Shown here one piece after another: positions 45,428 to 53,899 of a stretch of DNA of 64,000 nucleotides. The stretch is from Ornithinimicrobium sp. CNJ-824 (lineage in GTDB: Bacteria > Actinomycetota > Actinomycetes > Actinomycetales > Dermatophilaceae), in contig NZ_MKKA01000006.1 in the NCBI RefSeq assembly GCF_001942405.1, positions 20,569-84,568 of the forward strand, read 5' to 3'. The notes below the pieces were generated by a model. It ran no database searches and was not told the origin of the DNA. It saw only the letters and a program-made list of their open reading frames with translations. Position 1 is the stretch's first letter. Every line of letters begins with the position of its first letter. The translations under genes and the position numbers were made by a program.

Positions 45428-46656
45428 ATGCAGGCCACCGCCGTGCACGACCTCGAGGAGGACGTGCGTGAACTGATCCGCCGTCGGCGGCTCGATCCCA
45501 CGAGGGACGAGCTGGAGGTCCGGGACCTCATCGGCGAGGTGCTGGACGAGTACGACGAGCGCGCGCTCCTCGGGGCGCTGGAGCCCCTCGGCGACCGGAG
45601 GGAGGTGCGACGGGCGCTGCTCGAGTCGGTGGCCGGGTTCGGACCGCTGCAGCCCTACCTGGACGACCCCTCGGTCGAGGAGATCTGGATCAACGAGCCG
45701 CACAAGGTGTTCGTCGCACGGCACGGCCGTCCGGAGCTGACGCCCACGTTCCTGACCGAGCAGCAGGTGCGGGACCTCGTCGAGCGGATGCTGCGCAGCT
45801 CGGGGCGACGGGTCGACCTGAGCAGCCCGTTCGTGGATGCCTCCCTTCCGGACGGCAGCCGTCTGCACGTGGTCATCCCGGACATCACCCGCCGGCACTG
45901 GGCGGTCAACATCCGCAAGTTCGTCGTCGCCGCTGACGACCTGTCCGACCTGGTCCGCCTCGGGAGCCTCACGCAGGCCGCTGCCGACTTCCTCGCGGCC
46001 GCCGTGGCCAGTGGCCTGAACATCCTGGTGGCCGGGGGCACCCAGGCCGGCAAGACCACGATGCTCAACTGCCTGGCCGCCGCCATCCCTCCCCACGAGC
46101 GGGTGGTGACCTGCGAGGAGGTCTTCGAGCTGCAGATCAACCAGCGCGACGTGGCCGCGATGCAGTGCCGGCAGGCCGGTCTCGAGGGGACCGGCGAGGT
46201 GCCTCTGCGGCGGCTGGTGAAGGAGGCGCTGCGGATGCGGCCGGGCCGCATCGTCGTCGGCGAGGTCCGCCAGGAGGAGAGCCTCGACCTGCTCATCGCC
46301 CTCAACAGCGGGCTGCCGGGCATGGCCACGGTCCACGCCAACAGCGCGCGGGAGGCCGTGACGAAGATGTGCACCCTGCCCCTCCTGGCGGGGTCCAACG
46401 TGTCGGCAGGCTTCGTCGTCCCCACGGTGGCCTCGTCGGTGGACCTGGTGGTGCACCTGGCATGGACGCCGACGGTCACCGGAGGGTCCGCGAGATCGTG
46501 GCCCTGCCGGGGCGGGTGGAGGGGGACGTGGTCGAGACGGCCGACATCTTCGTCCGGGTGGGGCAGGACCTGGTCCGTGGGGACGGGTTCCCGCCGCACC
46601 CCGACCGGTTCGCCCGGGCGGGCCACGACCTGGGCCGGCTCCTGGGGAGGGGCTGA
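45428..46656 (+). CDS. tadA: Tad pilus assembly ATPase TadA/CpaF, one frameshift
   Basis: Secretion ATPase that powers assembly of Flp-type pili. About 409 residues repaired. N-terminal helical domain, then FGPLQPYLDDPSVEEIWINEP, Walker A GGTQAGKT near residue 204, Asp box VTCEEVFELQI, Walker B RIVVGEVRQEES and His box GMATVHANSAREAV. Frame change near 46470; one added C gives HLAWTPDGHRRVREIVALPGRVEGD. ATG 45428 has GGGGGAGG 8 bases upstream. tadB starts in its stop (TGATG). Confidence 0.93.
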
Positions 46657-47520
46657 TGGAGGGGGCGTTCTGGGGGCTGCTGCTCGGCCTGGGCCTGGCG
46701 AGCATCTGGTGGTCGTTCTGGCCCCGGGAGGTGGCGCCTGCCCCCGCCGCAGGGCAGAACCGGCTGGACCGGCTGGGCGACGAGATCGTCCTGGCCGGGA
46801 TCCGAGGGCTGGGACCGAGGACCTTCCTGGGCTCCACGGTCGTGGTGGCGCTCCTCGTGCTGCTGCTGGCCTACGCCCTGACCCGGGTGTGGTCGGTCAG
46901 CCTGTGCTTCGCGGTGATGGCCGCGTGGGCGCCCTTCGCCGTGGTCCGCGGGCGTGCCCGGTCCCGTCGGAGCACCTGCGGGAGGTGTGGCCGGATGTCG
47001 TGGACCACGTCCACTCCGCGGTCCGGGCCGGGCTCGCGCTGCCGGAGGCGCTCGTCCAGCTCGGGGAGCGAGGCCCCGAGGAGCTGCGTCCCCAGTTCCT
47101 GGAGTTCGGCCACGACTACCGGGCGACCGGCCGCTTCTCCGAGTCCCTCGACCGGCTCAAGGAACGGCTCTCCGACCCCGTGGCCGACCGGCTCGTGGAG
47201 GCCCTCCGGCTGGCCCGCGACGTCGGCGGCACCGATCTGGGGCGGGTGCTCCGCGCACTGTCCTCCTTCCTGCGGGAGGCGCCCGGGCGCGGGCCGAGCT
47301 CGAGGCCCGGCAGTCCTGGACCGTCAACGCCGCCCGGATGGCGATGGCCGCCCCCTGGGCCGTGCTCCTGCTCCTGGCCACCCGCGGCAGCACCCTGGAG
47401 GCCTACGGCACGCCGGCGGGCGCCGTCGTGCTCGCCGTCGGTGCGGGCGCGAGCGTGCTGGCCTACCGGCTCATGCTCACGATCGGGCGGCTGCCCCAGG
47501 AACAGCGGGTGCTGCGGTGA
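46656..47520 (+). CDS. tadB: Tad pilus membrane protein TadB (type II secretion F domain), two frameshifts
   Basis: Inner-membrane platform protein for the TadA motor, about 288 residues when repaired. Two N-terminal helices (FWGLLLGLGLASIWW; VVVALLVLLLAYAL), the T2SSF cytoplasmic domain (EVWPDVVDHVHSAVRAGLALPEAL, RDVGGTDLGRVLRALSSFLRE) and two C-terminal helices. Frames change at about 46970 and 47277-47282. One added G at each restores RSRREHLREVWPD and LREGARARAELEARQSWTV. Stop overlaps tadC start (TGATG). Confidence 0.9.
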
Positions 47521-48449
47521 TGCTGCCGGCGTGGTGGGGCGCGGTCCTCGGTCTGGGGCTGGGGACCGGCGTCCTGCTCCTCTGGGCCGGGCTGCCGGTG
47601 AACCGGCGGGTGGACCTGGCCGACCGGATCGAGCCCTACCTGGACCGCGCGCCCCGACGCTCCCGGCTCCTGCGCCTCGACGATCCCCGGCCCTGGCGCC
47701 TCGCCGACGTCGCCGCCCCCCTGACACGCCGCGCGGCCACCCTGCTCGACCGGGCCCTCGGCGGGACCGGGTCCGTCCGCTCACGGCTGCACCGGGCAGG
47801 CCTGCCCGCCGACGTCGAGGCCTTCCGCACCCAGCAGGTGCTCTGGGGGATCGGAGCCTGCGTGCTGGCGGCAGCCCTCGGCTCGGTGCTGTGGTGGACC
47901 AGGGGAGCCAGCGTCGTGGCCCTCACGGTCCTCGTCGCCTGCGCGTTCCTGGGCGGGGTCGTGCTGCGCGACACGGCCCTGACCCGCTCGGCGAGGCGCC
48001 GGGAACGGCGGATCATGGCCGAGTTCCCCGCCGTGGCCGAGCTGCTGGCCCTGTCGGTCACCGCCGGTGAGGGCACGGTCCAGGCGCTGGAGCGGGTGAC
48101 CCGGCTCTCCTCCGGCGACCTCGCCGCCGAGCTGGAGATCTGCCTGGCCGAGGCGCGCACGGGAGCACCGCTGCCCGAGGCGCTCCAGGCCCTCGGGCGC
48201 CGCACCGGGCTGGGGCCGATCACCCGGTTCGTCGACGGCCTGGTCGTGGCCATCCAGCGGGGGACGCCGCTGGGGGAGGTGCTGCGTGCCCAGGCCGCCG
48301 ACGCACGCGAGTCCGCCCGCCAGTCCCTCATCGAGGAGGGTGGTCGCCGCGAGATCACGATGATGGTCCCGGTCGTCTTCCTCGTGCTGCCCGTCACCGT
48401 GCTGTTCGCCGTCTTCCCCGGAGCATCGATGCTCCAGATCACGCTGTAG
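47520..48449 (+). CDS. tadC: Tad pilus membrane protein TadC (type II secretion F domain)
   Basis: 309 residues, intact. N-terminal helix, central pair of helices (LWGIGACVLAAALGSVLWW; VVALTVLVACAFLGGVVL), then the T2SSF domain with EFPAVAELLALSVTAGEGTVQALERV and GTPLGEVLRAQAADARESARQSLIEEGGRRE, and a final helix. Paralogue of tadB; the pair forms the platform. ATG 47520 lies in the tadB stop. Confidence 0.92.
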   Translation: MLPAWWGAVLGLGLGTGVLLLWAGLPVNRRVDLADRIEPYLDRAPRRSRLLRLDDPRPWRLADVAAPLTRRAATLLDRALGGTGSVRSRLHRAGLPADVEAFRTQQVLWGIGACVLAAALGSVLWWTRGASVVALTVLVACAFLGGVVLRDTALTRSARRRERRIMAEFPAVAELLALSVTAGEGTVQALERVTRLSSGDLAAELEICLAEARTGAPLPEALQALGRRTGLGPITRFVDGLVVAIQRGTPLGEVLRAQAADARESARQSLIEEGGRREITMMVPVVFLVLPVTVLFAVFPGASMLQITL

Positions 48450-48531
48450 ACCCGCCCCGTCGGGCCACCCCGACGGCACACCACCACAGCCGCCGCCGTG
48501 CGGACGACCGAGAGAGAAGGACACCGAACCC

Positions 48532-48762
48532 ATGAAGCGATCCACCACCCTCCGCAGCCACGGCAGCCCGGGGTCCGTCGGCGCCCGAGGTGCGCTCGCG
48601 GACCGCGTGCGTGCGTGGGCCGCCGAGCCGGAACGTGGCGACGTCCCCGGCTGGGTCCTCATCACCATCATGACGGCGGGTCTCGTGGCGGCACTGTGGC
48701 TCGTCGCCGAACCGCTGCTGACCCAGCTGTTCACCACCGCCGTGACCAGCGTCGGGACGTGA
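48532..48762 (+). CDS. Pilin-like small protein of the Tad locus
   Basis: 76 residues. Basic N-terminus, then ERGDVPGWVLITIMTAGLVAALWLVAEPLL, one hydrophobic helix preceded by a short acidic/Gly segment that resembles a prepilin cleavage region (Gly before the helix). Probably the major Flp-type pilin or a pilin-like factor. GAGAGAAGG ribosome-binding site upstream. The stop overlaps the next start (GTGA). Confidence 0.75.
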   Translation: MKRSTTLRSHGSPGSVGARGALADRVRAWAAEPERGDVPGWVLITIMTAGLVAALWLVAEPLLTQLFTTAVTSVGT

Positions 48763-49142
48763 CCGGGGGCCCGTCGGACCGGGGCGCCGCCGTGACCGAG
48801 TTCGCCCTCCTCGCGGGGATGGTCTCGGTGCTCCTGCTCGCGGCGGTCCAGCTCGCCTTCGCCCTGCACCTGCACAACACGGCGACCGCCCACGTCGTGG
48901 AGGGGGCCCGCCACGGTGCCCGGGCCGACGCCGGGCCGCAGGACGGCGCCCACCGGGCCCGGGAGCTCCTCCGGGACAGTCTCCCCGGCACCAGCGGGGT
49001 GGCGGTGTCGGCCCGGCGCACCGCCGCCGACGGGGTGCAGGTCGTCGAGGTCAGCGCCTCGATGGCCCTCCCCGTGCTCGGCCCGTTCGGCCCGGCCGAC
49101 CGGATGGTGGTCACCGGGCAGGCCTACGCGGAGGACCAGTGA
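48759..49142 (+). CDS. TadE-like minor pilin
   Basis: 127 residues. SDRGAAVTEFALLAGMVSVLLLAAVQLAFALHLH carries the TadE motif with the conserved Glu (TEF) at the start of the single membrane helix, followed by a pilin-like extracytoplasmic domain. Starts at GTG 48759 inside the previous stop and ends overlapping the next gene. Confidence 0.85.
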   Translation: MTGGPSDRGAAVTEFALLAGMVSVLLLAAVQLAFALHLHNTATAHVVEGARHGARADAGPQDGAHRARELLRDSLPGTSGVAVSARRTAADGVQVVEVSASMALPVLGPFGPADRMVVTGQAYAEDQ

Positions 49143-49600
49143 ACGGCTCCGCGGGGTCGTCCGGCCGCGCCTGGGCGCCGGACCGAGGATCGATGACCGT
49201 GGAGGTCGCCTTCCTCCTCGTGCTGCTGGTCGTGCCGCTGTTCTACCTGGTGGGCACGGTCGGACGCGTCCAGGCGGGGGCCTACGCCGTCACGGCCGGG
49301 GCGAGGGAGGCGGGGCGCAGCTACGTGACCGCCGACTCCGTCGACGAGGCTGCGGGGCGGGCCGAGGCGGCGGCCGGCCTGGTGGCCCGGGCGCACGGAT
49401 TCGCCCCGGGGGACCTACGCCTGGGTCTGGCCTGCGGCGGGCCCGGTTGCCTGGAGCCGGGCGGCGCCGTCGTCGTGGACGCGGTCGTGGAGGTGCCCCT
49501 GCCGCTCGTGCCCGACTTCATGGTCGGCCGGGTCCCCTCGACCGTCCGGCTCACCGCCCGGCACACCGAGCCCGTTGACGAGTTCCGGACCCGAGGATGA
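49139..49600 (+). CDS. TadE-like minor pilin, second copy
   Basis: 153 residues. DRGSMTVEVAFLLVLLVVPLFYLVGTVGRVQAGA has the TadE pattern (VEVAF) before one membrane helix. The C-terminal domain includes a Cys pair (LACGGPGCLEPGG) that could form a disulfide. GTG 49139 overlaps the previous stop; the stop overlaps the next ATG (49597). Confidence 0.85.
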   Translation: MNGSAGSSGRAWAPDRGSMTVEVAFLLVLLVVPLFYLVGTVGRVQAGAYAVTAGAREAGRSYVTADSVDEAAGRAEAAAGLVARAHGFAPGDLRLGLACGGPGCLEPGGAVVVDAVVEVPLPLVPDFMVGRVPSTVRLTARHTEPVDEFRTRG

Positions 49601-50054
49601 ACGCCGGACGGGTGGATCCCGAGGCCGGGCAGGTCAGCATCCTGCTGGTCGGCCTGGTCGCGGTGGCGCTCTCCGTGGTCCTGGGGGTCGTGGGCGTCAC
49701 CTCCGTCCAGCTGGCGCGGATCCACCTGCTCGACGCCGCGGACGCGGCCGCGCTGGACGCCAGCGACGCGCTGGACGAGGCGACCGCCTACTCCTCGGGC
49801 GTGGGCTCGGGGGTCCCGCTCACCAGCGCCGGAGTGGCCGAGGCCGCCCAGGCCCACCTGGCCTCCCGGAGCCTGCCGTCCCGACTGACCGGGTGGCAGG
49901 TCGCACCCGGCACCGGCACGCCGGACGGGCGGACGGCGGTGGTCGTGCTCACCGGGGCGCCCGGATCCCGGTCCTCACCCCGGTGCTCTCGACCTTCGGG
50001 GGCTCGGTGCCGATCACCATCACCTCGAGGGCCCGCAGCGACCTCGAACCCTGA
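49597..50054 (+). CDS. TadG-like pseudopilin (Flp pilus assembly TadE/G-like), one frameshift
   Basis: About 152 residues when repaired. EAGQVSILLVGLVAVALSVVLGVVGVTSVQ is the TadE/G-like N-terminal helix, and LLDAADAAALDASDALDEA is the typical AADAAAL segment. The frame changes at about 49957-49962; one added G gives VVVLTGAARIPVLTPVLSTFGG. ATG 49597 overlaps the preceding stop. Last gene of the Tad operon; no TadV prepilin peptidase, TadZ or RcpA/B is in the window. Confidence 0.82.
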
Positions 50055-50138
50055 CTCGTGACGCCTCGCAGGAGGTATGCCGTCCCCGCGCGGCCCGCGC
50101 GGCTCGAGCCGCCCGTCGGCGCCTGGGAGGATGGGCCC

Positions 50139-50804
50139 GTGCCTGCCACCACGGTCGACCTGACCACCACCGTCTTCGAGGCCGTCCTGTTCGACAACGA
50201 CGGCACCCTCATCGACTCCCGCGGGCCCGTCGTGCGGGCCTGGACCGCCTGGGCCGAGCACCACGGCATCCCCCTGGAGCAGCTCGTCGGCTTCCACGGC
50301 GTGCCCAGCCGGGGGATCGTCTCCCGCGTGGCGCCCCACCTCGACGTCGACGCGGCCACGGCCGACATCGACCGGCGCGAGCTCGAGGACGCCGTGGGCG
50401 TGGTCGCGCTGCCGGGGGCCGGGGACGCGCTCGCCGCCGTGGGCGGGCGCGCCGCGATCGTCACCTCGGCCGGTCGCGACCTGGCCGTCCTGCGGCTGGA
50501 CGCCGCCGGCCTGACGCCTCCCGCGGCCTTCGTGACGGCCGACGACATCACCCGGGGCAAGCCCGACCCGGAGCCCTTCCTGCTGGGCGCCCGGAAGCTG
50601 GGCGTGGACCCGGCCCGCTGCCTCGTCGTCGAGGACGCACCGGCGGGCCTGCAGGCCGGTCGGGCGGCCCGGGCGGCCACCCTCGCGGTGACCACGACGA
50701 GCGAGGTCCACGAGCTGGCGCCCCTGGCCGACGCCGTGGTGCGGGACCTGTCGCAGGTCACGTTCCGGCTCGTGGAGCACGGCGTGCGGGTGGAGCTGGC
50801 CTGA
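50139..50804 (+). CDS. HAD-superfamily (subfamily IA) phosphatase
   Basis: 221-residue Mg-dependent phosphohydrolase of the beta-phosphoglucomutase/sugar phosphatase type. Motif I LFDNDGTLIDS (Asp nucleophile), motif II VTSAG, motif III Lys in RGKPDPEPFLLGA, motif IV VVEDAPAGLQAG. GTG 50139 follows GGGAGGAT. Possible substrate is a sugar phosphate such as glycerol-type or hexose phosphate; not determinable. Confidence 0.9.
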   Translation: MPATTVDLTTTVFEAVLFDNDGTLIDSRGPVVRAWTAWAEHHGIPLEQLVGFHGVPSRGIVSRVAPHLDVDAATADIDRRELEDAVGVVALPGAGDALAAVGGRAAIVTSAGRDLAVLRLDAAGLTPPAAFVTADDITRGKPDPEPFLLGARKLGVDPARCLVVEDAPAGLQAGRAARAATLAVTTTSEVHELAPLADAVVRDLSQVTFRLVEHGVRVELA

Positions 50805-50826
50805 CCCCGGTCGGTCACGTCCGGGG
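50805..50826. terminator. Convergent hairpin after HAD phosphatase gene
   Basis: CCCCGG (50805-50810) and CCGGGG (50821-50826) flank a 10-base loop between convergent genes. Short and without U-tract; weak. Confidence 0.3.
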
Positions 50827-50843
50827 CAGGTGCTCCACGACCG

Positions 50844-51509
50844 TCAGGACGCGGCCCGGGCTGTCTCCCGACCGTCGACGACCGGCACCTCGAGGTCCGC
50901 GAGGAGGGCGCGGACCCGCTTCTCCAGCTCGTCGGCGATGCGCCGGGCGGTCTGCAGGTCCTGGGCGTAGGGGTCGTCGACGTCCCAGCGGAGCACGCGG
51001 CGCCCGGCGTGGTCGACCTCCTCCTGGCAGCAACCGATGAGCACGATGACGTCCGCGGCGTCGAGGGCGTCGGCGTGCACGGTCTGGGGAAGGGGGTTGC
51101 GCAGCTCGATGCCCCGCTCGGCCAGGACGGTCACCGCGTGCGGGTTGAGCCGGCCCGTCGGGTGGACGCCGGCCGACCGCACGAGCACCCGCCCGCCGGA
51201 GAGGTGCTCGGCCAGGGCCCCCGCCACCTGCGAGCGGCCCTCGTTGTGCTCGCACACGAACAGCAGCTTGGGCAGCGGGGAGAGCGGCCGACCCTCGGCG
51301 CGGGCGGTCGCGAGCAGCTCGTCGCGGGCCCAGTGCTCCAGGAGGGCGGGGATGAACTCGGGGTGGCGCCCGTTCTCCTCCAGCTGCCGCCGCCCCCGGG
51401 CGACCACCTCGGCCACCTCCTCGGCGCTGAAGCCTGCGGCGAAGCGCTCGGTCAGGTCGCGCTGGACCCGGCGCAGGGTGTGCTCGTACATGGGGCTGCG
51501 CGCCTGCAT
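50844..51509 (-). CDS. Low-molecular-weight phosphatase/ArsC-like protein with N-terminal helical domain
   Basis: 221 residues. Residues 1-75 form a three-helix-bundle dimerisation-type domain (RRVQRDLTERFAAGFSAEEVAEVV, FIPALLEHWARDELLA). Residues 82-215 are an LMW-PTPase fold with P-loop VCEHNEGRSQ (C-x5-R-S), DDPYAQ as acid loop, and a further Cys pair (IGCCQEE). Such proteins are arsenate reductases or phosphatases. The usual second ArsC cysteines are not clearly placed, so arsenate reduction is uncertain. GGAGGTG ribosome-binding site before ATG 51509; -10 TACACT at 51548-51553. Confidence 0.85.
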   Translation of the reverse strand: MQARSPMYEHTLRRVQRDLTERFAAGFSAEEVAEVVARGRRQLEENGRHPEFIPALLEHWARDELLATARAEGRPLSPLPKLLFVCEHNEGRSQVAGALAEHLSGGRVLVRSAGVHPTGRLNPHAVTVLAERGIELRNPLPQTVHADALDAADVIVLIGCCQEEVDHAGRRVLRWDVDDPYAQDLQTARRIADELEKRVRALLADLEVPVVDGRETARAAS

Positions 51510-51524
51510 GTCGCACCTCCGGTC

Positions 51525-51553
51525 AGGTGAACAACTGGTGAACATCAAGTGTA
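51525..51553 (-). promoter_or_regulatory. Promoter/operator of LMW phosphatase gene
   Basis: -10 TACACT (51548-51553 on the minus strand) followed by two direct copies of TTGTTCACC/TGATGTTCACC-type sequence sharing GTTCACC, 11 bases apart, between promoter and ribosome-binding site. Position suits a repressor such as an ArsR protein, but none is in the window. Confidence 0.35.
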
Positions 51554-51638
51554 CGCCAGGATCGGCCAGCAGGTGGGAGGTTCGCGAGAGGGAGTCCGCT
51601 CCGTCGGGCCCCGTCGTCGGGGGCGACAGGCCCCAGCG

Positions 51639-51686
51639 ACCTACGTTAACGTAACCTACGGAACCGAAACCTACGCCTGCGTAGGT
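51639..51686. promoter_or_regulatory. Iteron-like array upstream of nitronate monooxygenase gene
   Basis: ACCTACG occurs at 51639, 51654 and 51669, an exact 15-bp period. The first and second copies are joined by the perfect palindrome TACGTTAACGTA (51642-51653). The third forms an 18-bp inverted repeat ACCTACGC-CT-GCGTAGGT (51669-51686). AT content is locally raised. It lies 26-73 bases before ATG 51712. Confidence 0.6.
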
Positions 51687-51711
51687 ACCCGACCCGAAGG
51701 TGACCCCCCGC

Positions 51712-53268
51712 ATGCCCGCAGTCGCTGCCGCATACCCCCGTCCTGCCGAGCCGGCCCCCGCCGCGCCCTCAGGCGCGCCCGAGCCCGCCGCCCAGCCGGG
51801 ACCGGGTGGGACCGGGCGGCGCCGCCCCGTCGTCATCCAGGGCGGGATGGGGGTGGCCGTCTCCGGGTGGCGCCTGGCGCGCCAGGTCTCCACCGCCGGC
51901 CACCTCGGGGTCGTGTCCGGCACCGCGATGGACGCGGTCCTCTCCCGCGTGCTGCAGGACGGCGACCCGGGCGGGCACTACCGGCGGGCGCTCGCACATT
52001 TCCCCTCGCAGGCGATGGTCGAGCGGGTGCTGGGCAAGTACTTCATCGAGGGTGGTCGCCGCCCGGGCACGCCCTACAAGCCGATCCCCAAGCTGACGCT
52101 GCAGACGGCGCGCGCCGGTCAGGAGCTGGGCGTGCTCGGCAACTTCGCCGAGGTGTGGCTGGCCAAGGAGGGGCACGACGGCCTCGTGGGCATCAACGCC
52201 CTGGAGAAGGTGCAGATGGCCACCCCCACCGCCCTGTTCGGCGCGATGCTGGCGGGCGTCGACTACGTGCTCATGGGCGCGGGCATCCCGCGGGAGATCC
52301 CCGCCCTTCTGCGGGCGCTGGCCGCCGGGACTCCCGGACGGATCAGCGCCGACGTGGCCGGCGGCACGCTGCGCCGCCACGTCCAGGTCGACCCGGTCGA
52401 CCTGCTGGGGGAGGACCTGCCCGCCCTGGTCCGGCCCGACTTCCTGGCGATCGTCTCGGTCGACCAGCTCGCGTCCTACCTGCACCGTGACCCGGACATC
52501 CGGCCCGACGGCTTCGTCGTCGAGCGTCCTCCGGCCGGCGGCCACTCGGCCCCGCCCCGCGGCAGGATGCAGCTCGACGAGCACGGCGAGCCCGTCTACG
52601 GCGCCCGCGACGAGGCCAACCTGGAGAAGATGGCCGCGCTGGGCCTGCCGTTCTGGCTCGCCGGCGCCTTCGGGACCCCCGAGCGGGTCGCCGAGGCCGT
52701 GGCCTCCGGCGCCGTCGGCGTCCAGGTCGGCACGCTGTTCGCCATGTCGACCGACTCCGGGCTGGCCGACGGCGTGCGGGCCCAGATGCTGGACCGGCTG
52801 CGGGCCGGGGAGCTGGACGTGCGCAACGACCCGCGCGCCAGCCCGACCGGCTTCCCCTTCAAGGTGGCCACCCTGGAGGGCACCGCCAGCCAGGTCGAGG
52901 TCTACGAGGCCCGCCCGCGTCTGTGCGACCTGTCCTACCTGCGCCAGCCCTACGAGCGCGAGGACGGCGAGATCGGCTACCGCTGCGCCTCCGAGCCGGT
53001 GCACATGTACCTCAAGAAGGGCGGCGAGCCCGAGGACACGGTCGGACGCAAGTGCCTGTGCAACGGGCTGATGGCCAACATCGGGCTGGGGCAGCACCGC
53101 AAGGACGGCTACGTCGAGGACACCCTCGTCACGCTGGGGCAGGACCTCGAGGGCGCGCAGGTGCTCATCCAGCGCCATCCCGAGGGGTGGACGGCCCGGC
53201 AGGCGCTGTCCTACCTGCAGGAGGCGGTCGCCACCTCCGCGTCGGGCCGCCTGGTGGCCATCGCCTGA
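51712..53268 (+). CDS. Nitronate monooxygenase-like flavoprotein
   Basis: 518-residue FMN TIM-barrel protein of the NPD/2-nitropropane dioxygenase family. [32 protein letters not shown] opens the barrel, [12 protein letters not shown] and [37 protein letters not shown] hold the phosphate-binding region. It is longer than typical (about 350) owing to a C-terminal segment with cysteines in [19 protein letters not shown] and [14 protein letters not shown], possibly a metal site; this long form is known in actinobacteria. ATG 51712 is preferred (GAAGGTG upstream); in-frame GTG 51700 also exists. Confidence 0.85.
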   Translation: MPAVAAAYPRPAEPAPAAPSGAPEPAAQPGPGGTGRRRPVVIQGGMGVAVSGWRLARQVSTAGHLGVVSGTAMDAVLSRVLQDGDPGGHYRRALAHFPSQAMVERVLGKYFIEGGRRPGTPYKPIPKLTLQTARAGQELGVLGNFAEVWLAKEGHDGLVGINALEKVQMATPTALFGAMLAGVDYVLMGAGIPREIPALLRALAAGTPGRISADVAGGTLRRHVQVDPVDLLGEDLPALVRPDFLAIVSVDQLASYLHRDPDIRPDGFVVERPPAGGHSAPPRGRMQLDEHGEPVYGARDEANLEKMAALGLPFWLAGAFGTPERVAEAVASGAVGVQVGTLFAMSTDSGLADGVRAQMLDRLRAGELDVRNDPRASPTGFPFKVATLEGTASQVEVYEARPRLCDLSYLRQPYEREDGEIGYRCASEPVHMYLKKGGEPEDTVGRKCLCNGLMANIGLGQHRKDGYVEDTLVTLGQDLEGAQVLIQRHPEGWTARQALSYLQEAVATSASGRLVAIA

Positions 53269-53281
53269 GAGGCGCCGCCGC

Positions 53282-53836
53282 TCACTCCCCGGTCTGCCCG
53301 TCGACCAGCTCCCGCAGCAGGTCGGCGTGGCCGTTGTGCCGGGCGTACTCCTCCACCAGGTGGGTGAGCAGCCACCGCAGGGTGACCTGCTCCTGGCCGT
53401 CCCAGGCGGGGTAGGTCCGGTCCAGGGCGTCGGGGCCGCGCCCCAGGAGGTCGGCCACCACCGCCCGGGACCGGGCCACCGAGCGCTCCCACCGGGCCCT
53501 GACCTCGTCGGCCGGGAGCGTGTCCGCCGAGGTCCACGCCCGCACGAAGTCGGACCCGTCGTCGGAGCGCTGCCACTCCTCCGGCATCGGTGTGCCGGCG
53601 GCGCCCGAGGCGAAGTAGAAGTCCTCCACCCAGGCCAGGTGGCTCAGCAGCCCGCCCAGCGTCAGCCGCGAGGGGTGGGCGTCCAGCCTGCGCCGCAGTC
53701 CGGTCTCGTCCAGGGCCCGGGTCTTCCACCCCAGGGTCGCGCGCTGGAACTCCAGGAAGCCCAGCAGCGTGGCCGCCTCGTCGGCCACCAGCGGTGGCTC
53801 CGGTCGACCCTGGTCGTCGGTCCGGTTCTGCTCCAT
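53282..53836 (-). CDS. DinB/DUF664 family protein
   Basis: 184-residue four-helix-bundle protein. [34 protein letters not shown], then [13 protein letters not shown] and [21 protein letters not shown] place His residues typical of the DinB-like metal site. Members act as bacillithiol/mycothiol-dependent transferases or have unknown roles. ATG 53836 is 7 bases downstream of TACCCT (53844-53849). Confidence 0.85.
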   Translation of the reverse strand: MEQNRTDDQGRPEPPLVADEAATLLGFLEFQRATLGWKTRALDETGLRRRLDAHPSRLTLGGLLSHLAWVEDFYFASGAAGTPMPEEWQRSDDGSDFVRAWTSADTLPADEVRARWERSVARSRAVVADLLGRGPDALDRTYPAWDGQEQVTLRWLLTHLVEEYARHNGHADLLRELVDGQTGE

Positions 53837-53843
53837 GGGCCCG

Positions 53844-53849
53844 AGGGTA
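53844..53849 (-). promoter_or_regulatory. -10 hexamer TACCCT for DinB-family gene
   Basis: Coding-strand TACCCT, 7 bases, ATG 53836; leaderless geometry. The DinB and prfB promoters are back to back (63 bases between starts). Confidence 0.45.
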
Positions 53850-53885
53850 TGCCGTGGGCGGGTCGGTCCGCCCGGTCCGAGCGCG

Positions 53886-53891
53886 TAGGCT
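53886..53891 (+). promoter_or_regulatory. -10 hexamer TAGGCT for prfB
   Basis: TAGGCT, 8 bases, GTG 53900; probable leaderless or near-leaderless start. Confidence 0.45.
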
Positions 53892-53899
53892 TGACCCTC

